The notes below the pieces were generated by a model. It did no database searches, was not told the origin of the DNA, and saw only the letters and a list, made by a program, of their open reading frames with translations. The translations under genes were made by a program, and so were the position numbers. From NCBI RefSeq assembly GCF_020711235.1, contig NZ_JAJFAV010000006.1, positions 288,390 through 352,389 on the forward strand: a stretch of 64,000 nucleotides of DNA, read 5' to 3'. Positions 57,416-64,000 of the stretch are shown piece after piece; positions within the stretch are counted from its first letter, which is position 1; each line of letters opens with the position of its first letter. The stretch comes from Hymenobacter sp. 15J16-1T3B. Lineage in GTDB: Bacteria; Bacteroidota; Bacteroidia; Cytophagales; Hymenobacteraceae.

Positions 57416-58189
57416 TTACGCCGCCGGTGCCGGGGCGGGCGGGCCGAGCAACTGCTGGCCGGTGGGGCACACGTCGAGCAGCACGCAGCGGCGGCAGGCG
57501 GGGCTGCGGAAGTAGCAGCACTTCTGCCCGTGAAACATCAGTGCCTCGTGGTGGTCGTACACCTGCTGGGCGTCCCAGCCCGCGGGCAGTAGGGCTTCGA
57601 GCAGGGCGTGCGAGGCCTCGGTGCCCACTTTCGGCCCGATCAGGCCCAGGCGCTGCGCCACGCGGTGGTGGTGGCTGTCGACGGGCATGGCCGGGCGGCG
57701 CAGGGTGCTGAAAAGCAGGGTGGCGGCGCTGGTTTTGGGCCCCACACCGGGCAGCGTTTCCAGCCAGGCCCGCGCTTCGGGCACGGGTAGCTCCGTCAGC
57801 AGGGCCTGCAGCGGGGCCAGCTCCAGTTGCCCCGCCAGCCGGTCCGTCAGCTCCCGCAGAATGGCCTGGATGCGCGGTGCCTTCTGCTCGGGCCAGGTGC
57901 AGGGGCTGATCAGGGCTTCGACCTCGGCCGTGGGCGCGTCGCGCACCTGCACCCAGGTGGGCAGGGCCGCCACCAGCTGCTGGTAGGCGCGGTGCGAGTC
58001 GGCGTTGCGGGTGCGGTGCGAAAGCACGGCGCTGACCAGCTCGCTCAGCGGGTCTTTGACGCTGAAAAAGCGAAACGGGGCGCCGTAAAGGGCGCACAGC
58101 CGCTCGTGGGCCAGCAGGGCCAGCGCCCGGCGGCGGGCCAAGTCGGCCGCATCGGCCGCGGAGTCGGGGAGGGAAGCAGGGGTGGGCAC
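57416..58189 (-). CDS. nth: Endonuclease III-like DNA glycosylase
   Basis: A 257-residue protein, assigned a GTG start at 58189 because no ATG precedes the conserved region. A helix-hairpin-helix (ETLPGVGPKTSAATLL, Lys of the lyase chemistry) precedes the catalytic Asp in PVDSHHHRVAQRLGL. The C-terminal FeS cluster CxxxxxxCxxCxxxxxC is intact as CYFRSPACRRCVLLDVC. It removes oxidised pyrimidines and cuts abasic sites in base-excision repair. The N-terminal part has LCALYGAPFRFFSVKDPLSELVSAVLSHRTRNADSHRAYQQL, where the classical Nth reads LLSAQTTD; here SHRTRN replaces it, so substrate preference may differ. The symbol is tentative. Confidence 0.85.
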   Translation of the reverse strand: MPTPASLPDSAADAADLARRRALALLAHERLCALYGAPFRFFSVKDPLSELVSAVLSHRTRNADSHRAYQQLVAALPTWVQVRDAPTAEVEALISPCTWPEQKAPRIQAILRELTDRLAGQLELAPLQALLTELPVPEARAWLETLPGVGPKTSAATLLFSTLRRPAMPVDSHHHRVAQRLGLIGPKVGTEASHALLEALLPAGWDAQQVYDHHEALMFHGQKCCYFRSPACRRCVLLDVCPTGQQLLGPPAPAPAA

Positions 58190-58238
58190 AGTACCGGCAA
58201 ACGCAGCGGCCGCGCCCGCGGTTGGGGCGGGCACAAAA

Positions 58239-58266
58239 AAGCCGGAACCTGGGCGGGTTCCGGCTT
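58239..58266 (-). terminator. Intrinsic terminator after the secreted protein gene
   Basis: A perfect 11-bp stem (aagccggaacc at 58239-58249, ggttccggctt at 58256-58266). On the minus strand it is followed by TTTT from the poly-A at 58233-58240. It serves the gene ending at 58288. Confidence 0.9.
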
Positions 58267-58287
58267 GTACGAGCGGGCAGCGGCGGC

Positions 58288-59148
58288 TTAGCGGGCGGCC
58301 GCGTCGCCGTAGTTGTAGAGCTGCACGGCCTGCTTGAGCTTGCGCGCCTGCGTGCCGCTCAGGAAGGTGGGTACCAGCAGCACCGGCACCGACACGAGCA
58401 CCAGCGGCAGGCCGCGGCTGCTGCCGTTGAAGGTATTGAGCATGCCCACCGCCAGCAGGCCCCCGCCGACCACGTAGCCGGCCGTGCTGTAGCGCCGCAG
58501 CCGGGCCACGTCGCGCAGCAGCTCGGCGCTGCCGGGGTTGTCCGACACGGCCACGCTCAGGCTGCGGAAGTTCATGTCCTGAATCGGGCCGCCGTCCTTG
58601 CTGAAGTACTCGGTCTTGACGGTGCGGTAGCCGCTGCCGTAGGGGTAGCCGCCGTAGGGATACCCGCCGTAGCCATAAGGGTAGCCGAAGCGGCCGTAGC
58701 CCCCGTAGCCGAACGGCCCGCCGAAGGCGCCGGGCATGTACTGCTGCGAGGTGATGGAGTAAGTGCTGATGCGGCCCGTCTTTTCGCGGCGCAGCGTGGC
58801 CATGCGCCGCGAGCCCGGCAGGGTGGTGCGGATGTAGTGGCCGGTTTCGTCGTCGAAGAACTTGATCTGGTCCAGCTCGAAGCGCTGCTGCCCGTTCAGC
58901 AGCAGGTAGGAGCGGCCCACGGCGGGCTGGCGCAGCTCCACGTCGTCGGCGGCGTACACGGCGCCGTTGACGAGGCCGATGCGGTAGCGCGGCTGCTGTT
59001 GCTGCGGGGCCGGCGCGGTGGCCGTGCGCGCCGCGGTGTCGGGCGCCGTGGGAAGGGTATTCAGCTGGGGGGGAGTGTCCTGCGCGGCGGCGGGGGCAAC
59101 GGCGGCCCCGCCCAACACGGCGGCAAGCAACAACGAGCGGAGGTTCAT
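58288..59148 (-). CDS. Hypothetical secreted protein with Gly/Tyr-rich insert
   Basis: A 286-residue protein from ATG 59148 with a signal peptide (MNLRSLLLAAVLGGAAVAPAAAQ). Residues about 55-115 have IGLVNGAVYAADDVELRQP and FELDQIKFFDDETGHYI, in the style of short beta-barrel domains. A low-complexity insert rich in Gly, Tyr and Pro lies at about residues 140-175 (GYGGYPYGGYPYGSGY). The C-terminus has two hydrophobic segments (GYVVGGGLLAVGML and LVLVSVPVLLVPTFL) and the end TQARKLKQAVQLYNYG. Function unknown. Confidence 0.78.
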   Translation of the reverse strand: MNLRSLLLAAVLGGAAVAPAAAQDTPPQLNTLPTAPDTAARTATAPAPQQQQPRYRIGLVNGAVYAADDVELRQPAVGRSYLLLNGQQRFELDQIKFFDDETGHYIRTTLPGSRRMATLRREKTGRISTYSITSQQYMPGAFGGPFGYGGYGRFGYPYGYGGYPYGGYPYGSGYRTVKTEYFSKDGGPIQDMNFRSLSVAVSDNPGSAELLRDVARLRRYSTAGYVVGGGLLAVGMLNTFNGSSRGLPLVLVSVPVLLVPTFLSGTQARKLKQAVQLYNYGDAAAR

Positions 59149-59336
59149 GGTGGGGAGGAAGGCGTGAACGGACAGAAAGGTACCGGAAGAAACGCGCCGC
59201 ACGGTGTCGGTAGCGTGAACGAGCCTGATCGAACGGCAAGAAAACAATCCGTTCTGAATCGCGGCCAACGTGGGGCAACATTCCGAGCCAGAAACGACGG
59301 CGGCCCGGCAAGTCGTTCCCCCGCCGGCTGGGCTTT

Positions 59337-62300
59337 TTACGGCGTCAGCGCCGCGTCGGGGTCATCCGGCGCAAAATCTTCGGGCGCGGCGTCGGCATCG
59401 GCGGCAAAACGGCCCTTGAAGCGGGCGTACAGCGCGTTCATGCCCAGTAGCAGCAGGCCCATGAAGATGAAGACCACCGCCTGCGTGATGGTGCCGCGCC
59501 GGCTCAGATCGAAGAACACCAGCCGCACCATGCACACCCCGATGCCGGCCAGCGCCACGTAGCGCAGGTCGCGGCGGCGCAGCAGCAGGCTGCTCACGAA
59601 CACGCCCACCACGTCGAGCATCAGCAGCACGGTGAGCACCGAACGGTCGAAGGACTGCACCAGCACCAGCGTGAGCACCCCGAAGGCGGGGTAGAGCAGC
59701 GCCGGAACCAGGTGGCGGAAGCGCAGGCGGCCCAGCTGCGCCAAACCGTGCAGGCCCGGCGGCCACTGCAGCCCCCGGGTGGCGGGTACGCGGCGCAGCA
59801 GCACGGCCGCCAGCGCGAAGAGCAGCGCCACGGCGCCGGCGGTGGTCAGCCAGGGCGCCCCCAGCCACTGGCCCGGGTGCAGGTAGCGCAGCGCCACGTA
59901 GGCCGCCGTGCCGGCCGCCAGCCAGTACAGCGGCAGGGCGTAGAGGGCCAGGCGGCGCAGGCGCTGGGGCAGGCGCGGGGCGAAGCCGGCCAGCACCAGG
60001 GCTAGCAGCAACTCCAGCGGCGCGTGCCAGATGACGCGCGTTTCCCAGTGCAGGGTGAAAGCGGCCAGCAGCACGGTCAGCTCGGGCAGCCAGGGGTGCA
60101 GCAGGCGCCAGCTGCGGTAGCGGGCGTCGGCGGGCGCGGGGGTGAGGGCCAGCGCGCCGAGCACCAGCAGCAGCGCCGCCGCCGTGAAGCGCCGGGCGGG
60201 CCAGCCTAGCAGCGTTTCGCGGCTGTGGAGTACGGGGCCGAGGTGGTAGAGCAAAGCCGCGCCCAGCAGGGCGTAGCCCACGTGCAGCAAGTAGCGCGCC
60301 GGCTGGCCGGCGCGTTGCTGGGCCTCGGCGGCGGGTTGCCGGCGTTGCAGCGCCAGTGCGCCCACCACCGCCCCGGCGGCCAGCAGCGTCCACAGCAGCC
60401 CGGGGGCGGCATCGGAGCGGAAGTGGAAGGCCAGCCAAGCCGTGGCGCTCAGGTGCAGGCCCAGCAGGTACAACCAGGGCCAGCGCACGTGCCGCGCCCG
60501 GGCGGCCCACCAGGAAGTAGCCAGGCCCGCCAGCGGCAGCAAAGTTGTGGGAAGCAGGTAGCGCAGGCGCGGCGCAACTTGCAGGGCAAGTTGGTCGGCC
60601 GCGTGGTGCCACTGCAGCAGCACGAAGCCGCCGCTGGCCAGCAGCACGCCCAGCCAGAGCCCGGGCACCGGCAGCGTGCGCCGCAGCGCGAGCAGGCCGG
60701 CGCCCACGAGCACGGCCGCCCACGCCGCCCAGCCGTGGTGATACACCAGCGCCGCGGCGGCCAGCGGCAGTAGCCCGGCTACCAGGCCCAGCAGGCGCAG
60801 GCGGTACGTCGGGGTGTAGGACAGCGGCAACGCGTCGTAGGCGGGCGCGGCGCGGCGGACCAGCAGGGCTTGGGCGCCGGCGGTGGCCAGGGCGGCCGTC
60901 AGCAGCAGTAGAGCGCGCAGGTTCAGGCCGATGATCAGTAAGCCGTCGAGGCGGCTGACCACCGGCACCAGCCCCAAGGCCAGCAGCAGGGTGGTGTAGA
61001 GCAGCCCGCGGTACAAGGGCCACTCACGACGCAGGGCCAGCAGCACGGTCATCAGCAGGGTTTCGAGGTAGAGCACCAGGGCGGCGGCGGGCCAGCTCAG
61101 GCCCAGTTCGTGCAGGCCCAGGGCCGCCAGCATCAGCAGCCCTTGCCCGGCCAGCAGGTGTAGTTGGCGCAGCCACTCGGCCGCGCCACGCAGCCACTGG
61201 CTAATGCCGAACGCGCAAGCGGCTGCGGCGACGGCACCCAGCAACAGTCCGGACGCGGAGGCCGGCGCCGGCCCGAACAAGCCCTGCCCGAGCACTAGCA
61301 GCAGGCCGGTGTAGTGCAGCCCAATCAGCACGCCCAGCGAAGGGCCGGCCCAGTACCCGAGGCCGCCTTCCCCAGTTTCGGCGGAGCGGGCGGCGTGGGT
61401 GAGCCGGAAAAACGCGGCCCCCAGCAGCGCCGCCAACAGCAGCCCGGCGGCCCGGCGGTACAGCTGCGCCGCTGCCAGCGTGGGCAGCGTCAGCTCAACA
61501 ACGCAGAGCAGCAGCAGGAGCAGGCCGGTGAGCTGGGCGGCTACGGCCAACACCTGGGGCACCCGGGCTTCGCCGCGGCGCGTGAGCAGGAGAGTGGCCG
61601 CCAGGGTTTCGGCGTAAAGAATCGCCAGCGTGGTGGGCCAGCTCAAACCTAGTTCGTGCAAGCCGAGCACGGCCAGGGTCAGCAGCGCCTGGGCGGCCAG
61701 CAGGTGCAACTGCCGCAGCCATTCGGCGGTGCCGCGCAGCCACTGGCTGGTGGCCACCGCACTGCCCGCCGCTGCTACCGTACCAATTAGCAAAGCGGGA
61801 ATAGAGGCCGGTGCCGGGCCGAAGAAACCCTGGGCCAGCACCAGCAGCAGGCCGGTGTAGTGCAGCCCGATGAGCGCCCCCAGCCACGGCTGCGTCCAGT
61901 ACGACAAGCCTTCGTCCGCGGCATCTTGGGCCTCCGCGGCGGGGCGGGCGGCGTGGGTCAGGCGGGAAAAGGCCGCGCCCAGCAGGGCGGCCAGCAGCAA
62001 GCCGCCGGCGCGGCGGTACAGCTGCGGGGCGGTGAGCACCGGCAACGGCAGGAAGAACAAGCTGACGAGCAAGAACAGCAGCCCGGTCAGCTGGGCCGTC
62101 ACGGCCAGCACCTGCGGCACGCGGACTTCGCCCCGCCGGGCCAGCAGCGCCGCGGCCGCCAGGGTTTCGGCGTAGAGCACGAGCAGCGTGGTGGGCCAAC
62201 TCAGGCCCAGCTTGTGCAGGCCGAGCAGGGCCACGGTCAGCAGCAGCTGGGCCGCCAGCAGATGCAGCTGCCGAAACCACGCTGCCCCGCTGCGCAGCCA

Positions 62301-64000
62301 CTGGCTCAGTCCCAGCACGGCTCCGGCCGCGGCCCCGCTGGCCCCCATCAGCGCAAGCACCGGTGGCTGCGGCACGCCGAACAGGGCCCGCAGCAGCAGG
62401 GCCGCCACCCCGGCGTAGAGCGCGCCCACCACGCCGCCGAACGAGCGGTACAGCTCGCGGCGTAGGGGCGGGGCGGCCTCGGTGGTGAGCAGCGGCAGCG
62501 TGCGGGCCAGGTGGAAATAGGTTGCTCCGGCCGCCGCCGCCAAGAAGAGCAGCAGCGCGTTGCGGTGCAGGCCGGTGGGCGAGTAGCTGGGCAGCTGCAG
62601 CAGGTTCAGGAGCAGCAGGGCGCCGCCGGCCAGCAGGGCGCCCACCGAGGCTATCTGAAACACCAGATTTTCACCTTCGCGGGCCATGATGAAGGCCACC
62701 AGCAGCGTTTCCAGCAGCATAAACACCAGAATAACGCTCGGGGTGGCGTGCCAGCCCTGCAGCGACAGGGCCGTGGCCAGGGCCAGAATCAGCGAAATGA
62801 CGGTGTCGGTCTGAAACAGCCACTGAATGCCCAGCCGCCGCGCCTGACGCGCCACCACAAAGGTCGTCGCCGCGCCTAGGCCCAGCGGAATGGTTTTCCA
62901 GATCGAGCCGGTGCTGTAGAGGTAAAGGTTGACGCCCAGGCAGGTCCAGTTCAGCACGTGCGCCGCGAAGAGCAGGGCGTCGAAACGGCCGGTGGCGTAC
63001 ACCTTGCGGTATTGCACCACGGCCGCGGCCAGGCCCACCAGCAGCACCAGCGCCATGGCTCCCAGCCGCAGCCCCGAAGCCAGCGGCAAGGCCAGCTGCC
63101 CGTGCCAATACAGGTGAAAGGCAAAAAAGCTCAGAATGCTCAGCAGCAGCTGGTAGCGCCAGCGCTGCCGGTAGGTAATGGCAATGGCAAACGCCGTAAC
63201 GGCCGCCGCCGCGCCCAGCGTAAGCAGCGTGGGCGGCAGCACGGCCAGCGCCACCAGGCTTAAAATGCCGTGCAGGGACGACACCGCCTCGCGGCTGCTG
63301 TGCCAGGCCAGCCACAGATTCGCGGCTGCCCCGGCAAAGAGCAGCAGGTAGTCAAACGGCCGCTCGGCCCAGCGCAGGCCCGGAATGCTCACCGCGGCCA
63401 CGCAGGTGAAGAGAAAAATGGCCGCCGCGCTGCTTTGCAGCCACACCGCCAGCTGCGCCGCGAAGGGTTTGCGGCGCAGGTAGTAGTGCGCGCCGAGCAG
63501 GGCCGCGGCAAACAGGTTGATGAGCAGGAAGCGGTACACCGGGGCCAGCTGCAGGGCGGTGTACACCCCCAGAAAGCCCACGCCCGTCACCAGCACCACG
63601 GCGCCGAGGATGCCGGTCCAGTTTTCGAGCACCACAGTCGACAGCCGGTCCCACCACGTAGGCTCGGCGGGCTCGGGTGCTACCGGCTTGGGACGTAGGG
63701 CCGGCTGCGGCACGGGCCGGGGCGCCGGCGGTTCCGTGGGCGGCGCGGAACGAGGCTGCGCTGCGGGCTCGGGTGTGGGCGCCGGAGCCGGCTTGGGCGG
63801 GAAAGGGGCGGGAGGAGTAGAAGTAGGCGGAGCGGCGGGCGTTGGCAGTGCGGACGGAACAGCGGGAGGAGTCGGGACAGGGGCCGGCGCCGGAGGGGGC
63901 GTCGGCGGGGCGGCCACCGGCGGGGCCGGCACGGCGGGCGGTGTGGGCGAAGCGGCGGGCGGTGAGGGAGCCACCGGCGGCGCGGGGAGCGGGCCGGGCG
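59337..64000 (-). CDS. DUF2339 polytopic membrane protein (5' end beyond the window)
   Basis: The visible part runs to the right edge without a stop and is about 1550 residues. A Pro/Ala-rich N-terminal region (from the edge to about 63690) leads to WWDRLSTVVLENWTGILGAVVLVTGVGFLGV, the typical start of DUF2339 membrane regions. Dozens of hydrophobic helices follow, with very high Leu/Ala content. Inside lie tandem repeats of about 182 residues (61040-62351), marked by SQWLR, LHLLAAQ, GLHELGLSW and IGLHYTGLLLVL. The C-terminus is acidic (DADAAPEDFAPDDPDAALTP). The family is of unknown function, perhaps acting at the cell envelope. The first visible GTG at 63974 need not be the real start. Confidence 0.85.
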   Translation of the reverse strand, partial: PGPLPAPPVAPSPPAASPTPPAVPAPPVAAPPTPPPAPAPVPTPPAVPSALPTPAAPPTSTPPAPFPPKPAPAPTPEPAAQPRSAPPTEPPAPRPVPQPALRPKPVAPEPAEPTWWDRLSTVVLENWTGILGAVVLVTGVGFLGVYTALQLAPVYRFLLINLFAAALLGAHYYLRRKPFAAQLAVWLQSSAAAIFLFTCVAAVSIPGLRWAERPFDYLLLFAGAAANLWLAWHSSREAVSSLHGILSLVALAVLPPTLLTLGAAAAVTAFAIAITYRQRWRYQLLLSILSFFAFHLYWHGQLALPLASGLRLGAMALVLLVGLAAAVVQYRKVYATGRFDALLFAAHVLNWTCLGVNLYLYSTGSIWKTIPLGLGAATTFVVARQARRLGIQWLFQTDTVISLILALATALSLQGWHATPSVILVFMLLETLLVAFIMAREGENLVFQIASVGALLAGGALLLLNLLQLPSYSPTGLHRNALLLFLAAAAGATYFHLARTLPLLTTEAAPPLRRELYRSFGGVVGALYAGVAALLLRALFGVPQPPVLALMGASGAAAGAVLGLSQWLRSGAAWFRQLHLLAAQLLLTVALLGLHKLGLSWPTTLLVLYAETLAAAALLARRGEVRVPQVLAVTAQLTGLLFLLVSLFFLPLPVLTAPQLYRRAGGLLLAALLGAAFSRLTHAARPAAEAQDAADEGLSYWTQPWLGALIGLHYTGLLLVLAQGFFGPAPASIPALLIGTVAAAGSAVATSQWLRGTAEWLRQLHLLAAQALLTLAVLGLHELGLSWPTTLAILYAETLAATLLLTRRGEARVPQVLAVAAQLTGLLLLLLCVVELTLPTLAAAQLYRRAAGLLLAALLGAAFFRLTHAARSAETGEGGLGYWAGPSLGVLIGLHYTGLLLVLGQGLFGPAPASASGLLLGAVAAAACAFGISQWLRGAAEWLRQLHLLAGQGLLMLAALGLHELGLSWPAAALVLYLETLLMTVLLALRREWPLYRGLLYTTLLLALGLVPVVSRLDGLLIIGLNLRALLLLTAALATAGAQALLVRRAAPAYDALPLSYTPTYRLRLLGLVAGLLPLAAAALVYHHGWAAWAAVLVGAGLLALRRTLPVPGLWLGVLLASGGFVLLQWHHAADQLALQVAPRLRYLLPTTLLPLAGLATSWWAARARHVRWPWLYLLGLHLSATAWLAFHFRSDAAPGLLWTLLAAGAVVGALALQRRQPAAEAQQRAGQPARYLLHVGYALLGAALLYHLGPVLHSRETLLGWPARRFTAAALLLVLGALALTPAPADARYRSWRLLHPWLPELTVLLAAFTLHWETRVIWHAPLELLLALVLAGFAPRLPQRLRRLALYALPLYWLAAGTAAYVALRYLHPGQWLGAPWLTTAGAVALLFALAAVLLRRVPATRGLQWPPGLHGLAQLGRLRFRHLVPALLYPAFGVLTLVLVQSFDRSVLTVLLMLDVVGVFVSSLLLRRRDLRYVALAGIGVCMVRLVFFDLSRRGTITQAVVFIFMGLLLLGMNALYARFKGRFAADADAAPEDFAPDDPDAALTP
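61040..62351 (-). repeat. Tandem 546-555 bp repeats within the DUF2339 gene
   Basis: Anchor words recur at 61152, 61698 and 62256 (spacings 546 and 558), giving one full unit of about 555 bp (61797-62351), one of about 546 bp (61251-61796) and a partial third unit. The encoded units share SQWLR..LHLLA, GLHELGLSW, RRGEVRVPQVLAV and GLHYTGLLLVL. Confidence 0.85.

Noticed and set aside
57416..59311. An apparent 631-residue fusion ahead of endonuclease III
   Set aside because: The first 370 residues are another frame of the secreted protein at 58288 and cross a clear terminator; the endonuclease starts near 58189.
1..64000. tRNA, rRNA and insertion sequence genes
   Set aside because: No tRNA-like cloverleaf, rRNA sequence or transposase was seen in the gene gaps by eye; a covariance-model search would be decisive.

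Overview
The window reads as chromosome of a high-GC Bacteroidota bacterium, most likely Hymenobacter or a close Cytophagales relative. Supporting signs are T9SS-type C-terminal sorting domains, a TonB-dependent receptor paired with a DUF4249 lipoprotein, a DUF2723 membrane protein, DUF6799, the -7-like box TAnnTTyG upstream of several genes, scarce Shine-Dalgarno sequences and very high GC at third codon positions. No rRNA, tRNA, CRISPR array, prophage or insertion sequence was seen. No gene-free stretch exceeds 300 bases; the longest are about 295 (6618-6912, 31697-31993, 38956-39251).

Layout. 1-7.6 kb: secreted and envelope proteins (a lipoprotein, an aspartoacylase-like hydrolase, a 14-repeat RCC1 protein, an S9 peptidase, an OmpH/Skp-like protein). 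7.8-12.3 kb: TonB receptor plus DUF4249 lipoprotein, a tiny lipoprotein and a barrel protein. 12.4-16.2 kb: an NAD(P)-binding protein, CvfB and a POTRA/barrel protein. 16.4-20.0 kb: a radical-SAM DNA modification/repair protein, a 60-residue protein, an epoxide-hydrolase-like enzyme and the DUF4130 partner of the radical-SAM protein. 20.1-28.9 kb: rfbD, an MFS transporter, an orphan lipoprotein, DUF2723, a GreB-like factor, a bestrophin and DUF416. 28.9-32.4 kb: AraC regulator / aldehyde dehydrogenase / DUF779 module. 32.5-34.8 kb: small envelope proteins and an esterase. 34.9-44.9 kb: PBP1C, a secreted actin-fold protein and a thioester alpha-2-macroglobulin. 45-49.3 kb: a hypothetical protein, an M28 peptidase, a LysR regulator and threonine synthase. 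49.4-53.3 kb: a TPR-AAA ATPase with two TPR membrane proteins. 53.6-64 kb: AmtB, a membrane protein, a ZIP transporter, DUF167, an endonuclease III homologue, and a DUF2339 membrane protein cut by the window edge.

The most interesting unit is the DNA-metabolism module at 16.4-20.0 kb. Its radical-SAM protein has a helix-hairpin-helix region followed by two copies of QLDLF, the consensus sliding-clamp binding motif, in the last 29 residues. Other leads are the TPR-AAA/TPR-membrane trio, an exported Ppx/GppA-like actin-fold protein lying between pbpC and alpha-2-macroglobulin, and two families of large intergenic palindromes. One palindrome family recurs between convergent genes; the other has two near-identical copies 25 kb apart.
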